The notes beneath the pieces were generated by a model. It was not told the DNA's origin. It saw nothing but the letters and a program-made list of their open reading frames with translations, and did no database searches. Shown piece after piece: positions 23,967-31,904 of a DNA stretch of 32,791 bases. The stretch is from positions 1-32,791 of the forward strand of contig CANQGC010000002.1 of NCBI GenBank assembly GCA_947600345.1, written 5' to 3'. Every line of letters begins with the position of its first letter. Within the stretch, counting starts at the first letter, position 1. The DNA is from an uncultured Clostridia bacterium. Lineage in GTDB: Bacteria; Bacillota; Clostridia; Christensenellales; Aristaeellaceae. Both the position numbers and the translations under genes were made by a program.

Positions 23967-26615
23967 ATGCTTAGGATATGGGAACTGACGGTCAATCACC
24001 TGCGGGAGGCCGTCGGCCTGGATGAGTCGCCGCGCTTCTCCTGGAAGATCGAATCGGATCTGCGCGACTTTGTGCAGCGGGGCTATCGCCTGCAGATTGC
24101 GGCGGACGCGGAGTTTGCCGTGGCGCTCTACGACAGCCGCTGGGTGGACTCCGACCGCTCGGTATGCGTCGCCGCGCCGGGCTTCGATATGGCCCCGGCG
24201 CGCGCCTACTTTGCCCGCGTGGCCGTGGCCGGGGACGGGGAGGAATCCGGATGGAGCATGCCGCTGCGCTTCGTCAGCGGGCTCTGCGGCTCGCCCTGGA
24301 TCGCGAAGTACGTCACCGCCGAAAACCCGCCCTGTCCGGACGAATCGAAGGGCAGCTGCGTGCGCGGAAGCTTCAGCGTGCTGGGGGAGGTGCGGGAGGC
24401 CTACCTGTTCTGCTCGGCGCTGGGCATCTACGTGCCCTACCTCAACGGCCGCCGGGTGGGCGAGGATCTGCTCGCTCCGGGCTGGACCAGCTACAACCGC
24501 CACGGCCTGTACCAGACCTACGAGGTCACCTCGCTGCTGCGCCGGGGCAGGAACGCGGTCGGCGCCATGCTGGGCGCGGGCTGGTACAAGGGCAAGATGG
24601 GCGTGTTCCAGGATCGCAACATCTACGGCGACCGCACCGCCTTCCTGGCCCAGCTGCTGATCCGCTACGCCGACGGCCGGGAGCAGATTGTCGCCAGCGA
24701 CGAGAGCTGGACCGGCGGCGATAGCCCGGTGCTCTTCTCCGAGATCTACGATGGCGAGATCTACGACGCCCGCCTGGAGAACCCCGCCTGGTGCCTGCCC
24801 GGCGATGCGCCCGAGGGTTGGCGGCCGGTGAGCGCCGTCGAGGGCAACCGCGCCGTGCTGGAGGCCCAGCCCGGCTGCCGCATCCGCTGCCGGGAGAAGC
24901 GCAGGGCCGCGCGCATACTGATCACCGCCAGGGGCGAGCGCGTGGTGGACTTCGAGCAGGTGCTCACCGGCTGGCCGGAGTTCGCCATTCGCGGAGCGGC
25001 GGGCAGGAGCTACAAGCTCAAGTGCTTCGAGACGCTGGACGCGAGCGGCAACGTCTATACCGCAAACCTGCGCACCGCCAAAGAGGAGCTCGTCTACACC
25101 TGCCGGGGGAGCGGCGAGGAGCGCCACCATCCGGAGTTTACCTTCTACGGCTTTCGCTACATCCAATTGGTGGATTGGCCGCTGGACGCCCAGCCCGAGG
25201 ACTTCACCGCCTGGGTGATTCACTCCGACATGCAGCCCACGGGCGCCTTCGAGTGCTCCGATCCGCTGGTGAACAGGCTTCACCGCAACATCCTCTGGGG
25301 CCAGAAGGGCAACTTCCTGGACGTGCCCACCGACTGCCCCCAGCGCGACGAGCGCCTGGGCTGGATGGGCGACGCCCAGATCTTCTGCCGCACGGCCACC
25401 TTCCTGATGGACGTGTACGGCTTCTTCCGCAAGTGGCTCAAGGATGTGCGCGCCGATCAGCTTCCCGACGGCGGCGTGCCCCACGTGGTGCCCGACCTGT
25501 TCACCTGCAGCCCGAACGCCAAGAACGACTGGCTGATCTGCCAGGGCACCCACTCCGCCGCGGGCTGGGCCGACGCCATCATCATCTGCCCCTGGAGCCT
25601 GTACCTGGCCTACGGCGACCTTCAGGTGGTCGAGGAGCAGTACGAGCCCATGCGCCGGTGGATCCACTTCATGCGCGACCACTCCGAGGACTACCTGTGG
25701 AGCTTCGGCCTGCAGTTCGGCGACTGGGTGGCGCTGGACGCGGAGCAGGGCAGCTACTTCGGCGCGACGCCCAACGAGCTCTGCTGCACCGCCTACTACG
25801 CCTACTCGGTCAGCCTCTTCGTCAAGATGGCGAAGGCGCTGGGGCGGACGGAGGACGTGGAGACCTACGGCAAGCTGCGCGACGGCATCGTGGACAAGTT
25901 CCGCCGGACCTTCTTCACGCCCGAGGGCGACATGACCGCCCAGACCCAGACCGCCCATATACTGGCGCTGCACTTCGAGCTGGTGGCGCCCGAGCTGCGC
26001 GCGCGCACCGCCGCGAACCTGGTCAAGCTCCTTCAGAAGGAGAACGGCCACCTGGTGACCGGCTTCATGGGCACCACCTACTTCACCCAGACGCTGGCCG
26101 AGTGCGGCTACGTGGACGAGGCCTACGACCTGCTGCTCAAGGACGACTTCCCCTCCTGGCTGTACCAGGTCAAGGCCGGGGGCACCACCATATGGGAGCA
26201 CTGGGACGGCATTCGCCCGGACGGCAGCATGTGGAGCCCGGACATGAACTCCTTCAACCACTACGCCTACGGCGCGGTGGGCGAGTTCCTCTACCGCTTC
26301 GCCGCCGGTCTGGACGCCGACCCCGAGGATCCGGGCTACCATCACGCCTTCCTGCGGCCGAGGATCAACCCGCGCCTTTCGAGCGCGCGCGCCAGCGAAC
26401 AGACGCCCTACGGCGAGCTGGCCTGCGGCTGGGAGATCGACGGGGATGAGGTGCGCGTGGACGTGCGCGTGCCGGCCAACGCCAGCGCCACGCTGACGCT
26501 GCCGGACGTGGCGGAGATCGCGGAGGCCGGCGGCGCGGAGTTCGCGCGCGACGGCGCGGACATGACCGCCCGCATCGGCTCCGGGGAGTATCGCTTCATT
26601 TATAAGAGAAAGTAA
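23967..26615 (+). CDS. Alpha-L-rhamnosidase, glycoside hydrolase family 78
   Basis: The 882-residue enzyme removes terminal L-rhamnose from plant glycosides or pectin fragments. The N-terminal beta domains begin LRIWELTVNHLREAVGLDES and include PYLNGRRVGEDLLAPGWTSY. The (alpha/alpha)6 catalytic domain carries DCPQRDERLGWMGDAQ with the general acid Glu, and TTIWEHWDGI with the probable general base Glu. A C-terminal beta sandwich follows. There is no signal peptide, so it acts in the cytoplasm on imported oligosaccharides, in keeping with the transporter next door. ATG 23967 has GGGGAGG (23948-23954), 12 nt upstream. It may be co-transcribed with araD and ends at a clear terminator. Confidence 0.94.
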   Translation: MLRIWELTVNHLREAVGLDESPRFSWKIESDLRDFVQRGYRLQIAADAEFAVALYDSRWVDSDRSVCVAAPGFDMAPARAYFARVAVAGDGEESGWSMPLRFVSGLCGSPWIAKYVTAENPPCPDESKGSCVRGSFSVLGEVREAYLFCSALGIYVPYLNGRRVGEDLLAPGWTSYNRHGLYQTYEVTSLLRRGRNAVGAMLGAGWYKGKMGVFQDRNIYGDRTAFLAQLLIRYADGREQIVASDESWTGGDSPVLFSEIYDGEIYDARLENPAWCLPGDAPEGWRPVSAVEGNRAVLEAQPGCRIRCREKRRAARILITARGERVVDFEQVLTGWPEFAIRGAAGRSYKLKCFETLDASGNVYTANLRTAKEELVYTCRGSGEERHHPEFTFYGFRYIQLVDWPLDAQPEDFTAWVIHSDMQPTGAFECSDPLVNRLHRNILWGQKGNFLDVPTDCPQRDERLGWMGDAQIFCRTATFLMDVYGFFRKWLKDVRADQLPDGGVPHVVPDLFTCSPNAKNDWLICQGTHSAAGWADAIIICPWSLYLAYGDLQVVEEQYEPMRRWIHFMRDHSEDYLWSFGLQFGDWVALDAEQGSYFGATPNELCCTAYYAYSVSLFVKMAKALGRTEDVETYGKLRDGIVDKFRRTFFTPEGDMTAQTQTAHILALHFELVAPELRARTAANLVKLLQKENGHLVTGFMGTTYFTQTLAECGYVDEAYDLLLKDDFPSWLYQVKAGGTTIWEHWDGIRPDGSMWSPDMNSFNHYAYGAVGEFLYRFAAGLDADPEDPGYHHAFLRPRINPRLSSARASEQTPYGELACGWEIDGDEVRVDVRVPANASATLTLPDVAEIAEAGGAEFARDGADMTARIGSGEYRFIYKRK

Positions 26616-26638
26616 TCAATTCAGCCCATTATGCAACA

Positions 26639-26677
26639 AACGCCGCCGCGATGAACAAATCCGGCGGCGTTCGTTTT
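26639..26677 (+). terminator. Intrinsic terminator of the rhamnosidase gene
   Basis: AACGCCGCCG (26639-26648) pairs with CGGCGGCGTT (26662-26671) around a 13-nt loop. TCGTTTTG follows. It separates the araD-rhamnosidase unit from the transporter unit. Confidence 0.8.
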
Positions 26678-26730
26678 GTAAGAAATGCAAAATCGAGAGG
26701 TTTTCACTTAACCTGTCAAATATTCGACTT

Positions 26731-26758
26731 GTGAATTGTGACATTTCACCATTGAAAT
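26731..26758 (+). promoter_or_regulatory. Overlapping operator-like palindromes at the transporter promoter
   Basis: GTGAATTGTGACATTTCAC (26731-26749) is a 19-bp palindrome broken only at its centre and one symmetric pair. ATTTCA-CCAT-TGAAAT (26743-26758) is a second, sharing one arm. The half-site GTGAAAT thus occurs three times in alternating orientation, ending across the -35 box. This is a likely binding site for a sugar-responsive regulator, which is not encoded in the window. Confidence 0.6.
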
Positions 26759-26780
26759 AAGCTTGCAATTTGTATATAAT
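26752..26780 (+). promoter_or_regulatory. Sigma-A-type promoter of the ABC transporter operon
   Basis: -35 TTGAAA (26752-26757) and -10 TATAAT (26775-26780) are spaced by 17 nt. A second TGGTACAAT at 26786-26794 is a weaker alternative -10. The promoter and perfect ribosome site suggest high expression of the binding protein. Confidence 0.85.
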
Positions 26781-26815
26781 ATTAGTGGTACAATTTTTTA
26801 GTAGGAGGTAAAACC

Positions 26816-28093
26816 ATGAAGAAGTTTCTTGCAATCCTGCTGACCGCGATGCTCTGCCTGGGCGCGCTGGGCGGATTCTCCGCGCTGGCCGAGGGCACCC
26901 GCACGATCACGATGCTGACCGACACCGACATGTCCATGGACGGCTTCAACGCCGTGGCCGCGCTGGCGGAGGAGAAGCTGGGCATCCACGTCGAGGTCGA
27001 GTTCCGCGTGGGCGGCGCCGAGGGCGACAACATCGTCAAGACCCGCCTGGGCTCTGGCACGATGGCCGACATTCTGGCCTACAACTCCGGCTCCCTGCTC
27101 AACGCGCTGAACCCGGCGCAGTACCTGGCGCCGCTGAACGATCAGCCCTTCGCGGAGCGCCTGGACGACACCTACGCCTCCTCCGTGACGGTGGACGGCA
27201 AGCTCTACGGCGTGCCGATCACCTCCACCCAGGCCGGCGCGGTGGTCTACAACCGCGAGGTCTATGAGAAGTACGGCCTGGAAGTGCCCAAGACCTGGGA
27301 TGAGTTCATCGCCAACTGCCAGAAGATCAAGGACGAGGGCGGCATCGCGATGATCGGCGGCTTCGGCGACAGCTGGACCTCTCAGGTGCTGTTCCTGGGC
27401 GACCACTACAACGTGCTGGCGCAGGAGCCCGACTTCACCAAGAACTTCGAGGCCGGCACCGCCAAGTACGCTACCACCCCGGCGGCCACCCGCTCCTTCG
27501 AGAAGTACGAGGATCTCGTGGAGTTCTATGATCCCGCGTACCTGGCCGACACCTATGACAACGCGGTGGATAAGATCGCCTACGGCGACGGCGCGCACTG
27601 GATCATCCTGACCCAGGTGCTGTCCAACATCTACTCGCTGGAGGGCAAGGAAGTCGTGGACAACCTGGGCGTCTTCGGCATCCCCGCCGACGAGGGCGAG
27701 ACCGGCCTGACCGTCTGGATGCCCACCTCCATGTACGCCAACAAGGACAGCGAGAACCTGGACACCGTCATGGAGTTCTTCGACTTTTACACCAGCAAAG
27801 AGGCGCTGGACGCCTACGTCTCCGCCCAGCTGCCCGACGGCCCCTTCTGCATCAAGGGCTACGAGCTGCCCGACACCGCCTATCGTCCGGTCGCCGAGGA
27901 CATGCAGGCCTACTTCGACGCGGGCCTGACCCACGTGGCCATGGAGTTCGAGACCGCCGTCAAGGGCGCGAACTGCATGCAGATCTGCGTGGAGGTCGGC
28001 TCCGGCCAGGTCACCGGCGCGGAGGCCGCCCAGATGTACGACGACGACTGCAAGCTCCAGGCGACGCAGCTCGGCATCGAGTGGCCCGAATAA
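26816..28093 (+). CDS. ABC transporter extracellular sugar-binding protein
   Basis: This 425-residue family 1 solute-binding protein captures the sugar for the two permeases downstream. The signal peptide (1-25) ends SALA before EG. Cys14 lies in AMLC, which does not fit a lipobox, so signal peptidase I cleavage is predicted rather than lipid anchoring. Family features include GTMADILAYNSG, KLYGVPITSTQAGAVVYNRE and VYEKYGLEVPKTWDEFIANC. The ligand cannot be read from sequence; the adjacent rhamnosidase points to rhamnose-containing oligosaccharides. ATG 26816 follows AGGAGGT (26803-26809) by 6 nt. A strong stem-loop follows the gene and could keep binding-protein mRNA more abundant than permease mRNA. 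Confidence 0.93.
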   Translation: MKKFLAILLTAMLCLGALGGFSALAEGTRTITMLTDTDMSMDGFNAVAALAEEKLGIHVEVEFRVGGAEGDNIVKTRLGSGTMADILAYNSGSLLNALNPAQYLAPLNDQPFAERLDDTYASSVTVDGKLYGVPITSTQAGAVVYNREVYEKYGLEVPKTWDEFIANCQKIKDEGGIAMIGGFGDSWTSQVLFLGDHYNVLAQEPDFTKNFEAGTAKYATTPAATRSFEKYEDLVEFYDPAYLADTYDNAVDKIAYGDGAHWIILTQVLSNIYSLEGKEVVDNLGVFGIPADEGETGLTVWMPTSMYANKDSENLDTVMEFFDFYTSKEALDAYVSAQLPDGPFCIKGYELPDTAYRPVAEDMQAYFDAGLTHVAMEFETAVKGANCMQICVEVGSGQVTGAEAAQMYDDDCKLQATQLGIEWPE

Positions 28094-28114
28094 TCTTCCT
28101 GCGAATCGTCAACC

Positions 28115-28138
28115 GTCAGCCGCCTTCGGGCGGCTGAC
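28115..28138 (+). other. Intercistronic stem-loop with UUCG tetraloop
   Basis: GTCAGCCGCC pairs perfectly with GGCGGCTGAC over 10 bp, closed by TTCG. No T run follows. Such stems between binding-protein and permease genes commonly protect the upstream mRNA 3' end, giving uneven expression within one operon. Confidence 0.75.
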
Positions 28139-28165
28139 ATTCCAATGCGCAAGGGGGATGAGAAC

Positions 28166-29050
28166 ATGCAAAAAGCAGTCAAGCCGAGGGCGCGGACGGG
28201 GGACAGCATCTATTCCTATTGGTTCCTGGTTCCCGCGTTCGTGATCTTCATCGTATTCTTTATCGTGCCGATGGTCATATCGCTGTACTTCAGCATGACC
28301 GTGTGGGACTTCGAGAGCTCGCGCTTCGTGGGGTTGGACAACTTTAAAACCTTCCTATCCACCTACTCGATGAGCATCGGCATCAAAAACACCTTTATCT
28401 ACGCGATTCTGACCAGCGGCATCAAGGTGATCCTGGCCTTCTTCATCGCCGTGTTCCTGACCGGCAAGATCCGCTCGAAGAACATACTGCGCTCCATCGT
28501 GTTCTTCCCGAACCTGGTCTCGGCCATCGCCATCGGCATCGCCTTCAAGGCGCTGATGCACCCGACGAACGGCCTGATCAACCGGGGCCTGGCACTGCTG
28601 GGCATCAGCGGGCCGGACTGGCTGGGCAACCGCAACATCGCGCTTTACTCGGTGATCTTCACCGACATATGGAAGGGCCTGTCCATCGCGACGGTCATCT
28701 ACATCGCCGGCATCACGTCCATCGACCAGAGCTACTACGAGGCGGCCGAGATCGACGGCGCCACCGGCTGGCAGAAGATTCGCTACGTGACGCTGCCGCT
28801 GACGGCGTCCTCGCGCAACACGGTCATCATACTCTCGTTCATCGGCGGCCTGCGCTCCTTCGAGCTGATCTGGACGATGACGGGCGGCGGCCCGGGCTTC
28901 GCCACCGACGTGCTGGCGTCCATCATCTACAAGCAGTACGCGCAGGGCTACTACGGCCTGTCCACGGCGGGCAACGTCATCATGCTGGCGCTCACCGCGA
29001 TACTGGCCTTCCCGCTCCAGGCGTTCCTGAATCGGAAGGAGGGGAAGTAG
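28166..29050 (+). CDS. ABC sugar transporter permease, MalF/UgpA-type
   Basis: The 294-residue inner-membrane permease has about six helices, starting with YWFLVPAFVIFIVFFIVPMV. The cytoplasmic EAA loop reads EAAEIDGATGWQKIRYVTLP and is the contact for the ATPase. ATG 28166 is chosen because AGGGGG (28152-28157) lies 8 nt upstream; in-frame ATG 28145 has none. It pairs with the next permease to form the channel. No ATPase gene is present, so a shared MsmK-like ATPase encoded elsewhere is inferred, as is common for carbohydrate uptake systems of this type. Confidence 0.94.
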   Translation: MQKAVKPRARTGDSIYSYWFLVPAFVIFIVFFIVPMVISLYFSMTVWDFESSRFVGLDNFKTFLSTYSMSIGIKNTFIYAILTSGIKVILAFFIAVFLTGKIRSKNILRSIVFFPNLVSAIAIGIAFKALMHPTNGLINRGLALLGISGPDWLGNRNIALYSVIFTDIWKGLSIATVIYIAGITSIDQSYYEAAEIDGATGWQKIRYVTLPLTASSRNTVIILSFIGGLRSFELIWTMTGGGPGFATDVLASIIYKQYAQGYYGLSTAGNVIMLALTAILAFPLQAFLNRKEGK

Positions 29051-29051
29051 C

Positions 29052-29882
29052 ATGAAGGAGAGAAGCATCAAGCGCACCATCGCGGAGATCATCGCCTGGT
29101 TCGTGGCGCTGGTCGTGTTCATACTGCCGTTTTTGTTCATGCTGCTCAACTCGCTGAAGGATCGCCGCGGCGCGAACAAGTTGGCGCTGACGCTGCCGGA
29201 GACCTTCGAGTGGGGCAACTACTCCAAGGTGCTGACCGAGAACAACTTCCAGGTGCTGCGCGCCTTCAAGAACAGCTTCCTGCTGATGATCCTGAGCGTG
29301 GCGGTGCTGGTGATCTTCGGCGCGATGGCGGGCTATGTGCTCCAGCGCAGGAGTTCGAAGGTCACGGCCTTCGCCAGCACGCTGCTGATGATCGGCCTGA
29401 TGATCCCGGCGTCGATCCTGCCCACGATCTGGGTGCTGCAGGCGCTGCACATCTACCAGACGCTCTTCGCCATGGTGATGATCGAGGCCGCGCTGAACTT
29501 CCCGTTCACGATCATGCTGTTCCGGGGCTTCATGGACACCATCCCCAGGGAATTGGAGGAGGCGGCGATGATCGACGGCTGCAACAAGGGGCAGATCTTC
29601 TATAAGGTCGTGTTCCCGCTGCTCAAGCCGGTGACCTCCACGGTCATCATTCTGAACGCCGTTACGATCTTCAACGACTTCACCAACCCGCTGTACTTCT
29701 GGCCGGGCACGCAGAATACCACGGTGCAGCTGACGCTCTACACCTACCTGGGCCAGTATTCCAGCTCCTACAACATGCTGTTCGCGGACGTGATACTGAT
29801 CACGATCCCGATGCTGGTGCTGTTCCTGATCTTCAACAAGAAGATCATCGACGGCATGGTTGCCGGTGCTGTGAAGGGCTGA
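29052..29882 (+). CDS. ABC sugar transporter permease, MalG/UgpE-type
   Basis: This 276-residue partner permease begins one base after the previous stop, with AAGGAGGGG just upstream inside the preceding gene, so the two are translationally linked. About six helices are seen, starting with AWFVALVVFILPFLFMLLNS. The EAA loop is EEAAMIDGCNKGQIFYKVVF. GAMAGYVLQRR and PLYFWPG are typical of the family. The operon ends here at a hairpin. Confidence 0.94.
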   Translation: MKERSIKRTIAEIIAWFVALVVFILPFLFMLLNSLKDRRGANKLALTLPETFEWGNYSKVLTENNFQVLRAFKNSFLLMILSVAVLVIFGAMAGYVLQRRSSKVTAFASTLLMIGLMIPASILPTIWVLQALHIYQTLFAMVMIEAALNFPFTIMLFRGFMDTIPRELEEAAMIDGCNKGQIFYKVVFPLLKPVTSTVIILNAVTIFNDFTNPLYFWPGTQNTTVQLTLYTYLGQYSSSYNMLFADVILITIPMLVLFLIFNKKIIDGMVAGAVKG

Positions 29883-29911
29883 CGGGCAAGCAAAATCCGA
29901 GGCAAAGGCAG

Positions 29912-29945
29912 AGGGCCGTTCCGATATGGAACGGCCCTTAAATTG
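29912..29945 (+). terminator. Terminator-like hairpin after the transporter operon
   Basis: AGGGCCGTTCC (29912-29922) pairs perfectly with GGAACGGCCCT (29928-29938) around GATAT. The tail TAAATTG is only moderately T-rich, but the 11-bp stem is strong. Confidence 0.75.
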
Positions 29946-30012
29946 TGGGTTTTGGGGATGGCGCTGCGGTGGGTGGGGAAGGGAATGCGGGGCGTTCGGT
30001 TGCTCGTTTGGC

Positions 30013-30233
30013 TCGGAAAGCTTGCGCTTTCCGACCATAAACTCGCCTCGCTCCGGCCCGCGCTTGGGGGCGATGGAGCCTTGGTTCGTATTGCCGAAGC
30101 TTTGTCTTGTTTGCGCGGGCCGGAGGGGGAACGCTGGGCTCCGCCCAGACCCGGCGGGCGCTGCCCGGACCTGCTCAAGGGGCTTTGCCCCTTGAGAATC
30201 CTCACCAAGGAACCTGAGGTTCCTTGGATTCTC
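30013..30233. repeat. Intergenic cluster of GC-rich inverted repeats, no gene
   Basis: The gene-free stretch from 29946 to 30243 holds at least five stems. TCGGAAAGC/GCTTTCCGA is at 30013-30034. CTCCGGCCCGCGC (30051-30063) pairs with its perfect 13-bp complement at 30113-30125. CTGGGC/GCCCAG is at 30134-30148. CTCAAGGGGC/GCCCCTTGAG is at 30174-30196. CCAAGGAACC/GGTTCCTTGG is at 30205-30227, extended by an outer GAGAAT/ATTCTC. Similar strings are, to my memory, a common type of multicopy intergenic repeat in Clostridia, but a search is needed. It could be a non-autonomous mobile repeat or a structured transcript tail of aroQ. Confidence 0.6.
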
Positions 30234-30243
30234 CCTTCTGGGG

Positions 30244-30687
30244 TTACGCGGTTTGGCCTTCGATGTAGTTCTTCAAAAACAGAATCGCCTGGCGGTAGCC
30301 CTCGAAGCCCAGGCCCATGTAGGTCTTGACGCAGGCCAGGCGGGCGTAGGAGATCTGCCGGAAGTCCTCGCGGGTGGAGACGTCCGAGATGTGCACCTCC
30401 ACGGCAGGCAGGCAGACGGCCTTCAGCGCGTCCAGGATTGCCACGCTGGTGTGGGTGTAGGCGGCGGGGTTGATCACGATGCCGTCGCAGTCGCCCATCG
30501 CGGCCTGGATCTTATCGACGATCGCGCCCTCGTGGTTGGACTGGAAGATTTCGACCTCGACGCCGGCCTCCTTCGCGGCGTCGCGCACCAGCGCCTCGAG
30601 CGCCTTGTAGTCCTGGCGGCCGTAGATGTTCGGCTCGCGCGTGCCCAGCAGGTTCAGGTTCGGCCCGTTAACGACGAGAAATTTCAT
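30244..30687 (-). CDS. aroQ: 3-Dehydroquinate dehydratase, type II
   Basis: The 147-residue enzyme performs the third step of the shikimate pathway. It has the type II signature VVNGPNLNLLGTREPNIYG with the catalytic Arg and Tyr, NPAAYTHTSVAILDAL, and EVHISDVSTREDFR with the active-site His. ATG 30687 has GGAGG 6 nt upstream (30694-30698), within the end of the preceding gene, which it overlaps by 20 nt. It is the last gene of the visible pheA-aroE/aroK-aroQ unit; no simple terminator follows except the inverted-repeat cluster. Confidence 0.97.
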   Translation of the reverse strand: MKFLVVNGPNLNLLGTREPNIYGRQDYKALEALVRDAAKEAGVEVEIFQSNHEGAIVDKIQAAMGDCDGIVINPAAYTHTSVAILDALKAVCLPAVEVHISDVSTREDFRQISYARLACVKTYMGLGFEGYRQAILFLKNYIEGQTA

Positions 30688-31903
30688 GGTACACCTCCAA
30701 CATCTTCTCTGCGGTCTTTTCGGGGATGCCGGTGCTCTCGACCCGCGCGTCGGCGAAGGCCAGGTACATCGGCAGGCGGACTTTGTACATCTCCTCCAGG
30801 GAGTTGCGCTGGGACAGCGGGCGGCCCTTCTTGGACAGCAGCGCCAAGTCGCGCTCCAGGAAGATCACCACGCCGTTCTGCTTGAGCAGGTTCAGGTTGC
30901 GGGGCTGGGTGATGCAGCCGCCGCCGGTGGCGACGACCAGCGAGCTGCGCTTGCAGGTGTCGGCGATGGCCCGCGTCTCCTCGTCCCGGAAGGCGGGCTC
31001 GTCGTGGGTCTCGAAGAACTCCGGGATCGTCATGCCGATGTTGGCCTCGATCACGTCGTCCAGGTCCACGAACTCCCGGCCGGTGCGCGCGGCGATGATC
31101 TCGCCCACGGTGGTCTTGCCGCAGCCGGGCATGCCGATGAGTATGATGTTCTGCGTCTGCGCGCGCAGCAGGGCGAGGATTTCGTCGGACTTTTCAGCGG
31201 GGATTTTGCTCCCGGTGAAGGTCTCCGACGCGGCGCGCGCCTGCTCCACCAGCATCACGAGGCCGGCCATGCAGGGGATGCCCCGCGCCATCGCGTCCTG
31301 GATCAGCCGCGTGCGGGCGGGATTGTAGATCACGTCCAGCACGGCCTCGAGCTTCGGAAGCCTTTCGATGTCCAGCGGGGCGACGTTCGTGTTCGGGTAC
31401 ATGCCCACCGGCGTGGTGTTGACCAACACGCTGGCGTCGGCGTGGCGCTCGAGGTTTTCGTAGTTGTCCGGCCCGCTGCGGGAGATGACGATCACCTCCG
31501 CCGCGCCGCGCGACTTCAGCACGTGCCGCGCGGTCAGCGAAGCGCCGCCGCTGCCCAGCACCAGCGCCTTCCTGCCGCGCAGGTCGACGCCCAGCCGGTC
31601 GAGCATGGCGCTGAAGCCGTCGGCGTCGGTGTTGTGGCCGAAGATTGTTCCGTCGGGGCGCTTCACCAGCGTGTTGACGCTGCCGATCTGCCGCGCGGCC
31701 TCGCTCAGCTCCGCGCAGTAGGGGATCACGTCCCGCTTGTAGGGGATGGTGACGTTCAGCGCGTCCCAGGGGCCGTTGCGCAGGAAATCGTCCAGCGCCT
31801 CCGGCTCCACCTCGAACAGGTCGTAGCTGTAGTCGGCCAGCATGGCGTGAATCTGGGGCGAGAAGCTGTGGCCGAGCACGCGGCCCAGAAGTCCGGCGCG
31901 CAT
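30668..31903 (-). CDS. aroE-aroK: Fused shikimate dehydrogenase and shikimate kinase
   Basis: One 411-residue chain joins two consecutive shikimate pathway enzymes. The AroE part (about 1-250) has the substrate motif SFSPQIHA (13-20), NVTIPYK with catalytic Lys56, GHNTDADGF (89-97), the NADP loop LGSGGAS (116-122), and the closing segment AGLVMLVEQA. The AroK part (about 252-411) has Walker A GMPGCGKTT (257-265), the shikimate-binding FRDEE, VATGGGC, and lid region KKGRPL. Both halves keep their key residues, so both should be active. The start ATG 31903 is one nucleotide beyond the pheA stop, with GAGGTG at 31911-31916. The 3' end overlaps aroQ by 20 nt. Confidence 0.95.
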   Translation of the reverse strand: MRAGLLGRVLGHSFSPQIHAMLADYSYDLFEVEPEALDDFLRNGPWDALNVTIPYKRDVIPYCAELSEAARQIGSVNTLVKRPDGTIFGHNTDADGFSAMLDRLGVDLRGRKALVLGSGGASLTARHVLKSRGAAEVIVISRSGPDNYENLERHADASVLVNTTPVGMYPNTNVAPLDIERLPKLEAVLDVIYNPARTRLIQDAMARGIPCMAGLVMLVEQARAASETFTGSKIPAEKSDEILALLRAQTQNIILIGMPGCGKTTVGEIIAARTGREFVDLDDVIEANIGMTIPEFFETHDEPAFRDEETRAIADTCKRSSLVVATGGGCITQPRNLNLLKQNGVVIFLERDLALLSKKGRPLSQRNSLEEMYKVRLPMYLAFADARVESTGIPEKTAEKMLEVYHEISRR

Positions 31904-31904
31904 G

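Noticed and set aside
23790-26345. An 851-codon minus-strand open frame across the rhamnosidase gene.
   Set aside because: It is an antisense shadow of a clear GH78 gene, and its composition is biased to Ala, Val, His and Arg.
30013-30233. A CRISPR array at the repeat cluster.
   Set aside because: The repeats are inverted stems of differing sequence, not regularly spaced identical direct repeats with unique spacers, and no cas gene is present.
29926-30329. Short plus-strand open frames (90-128 codons) in the gap before aroQ.
   Set aside because: They run through the inverted-repeat cluster and into aroQ antisense, have no ribosome site and give no plausible protein.
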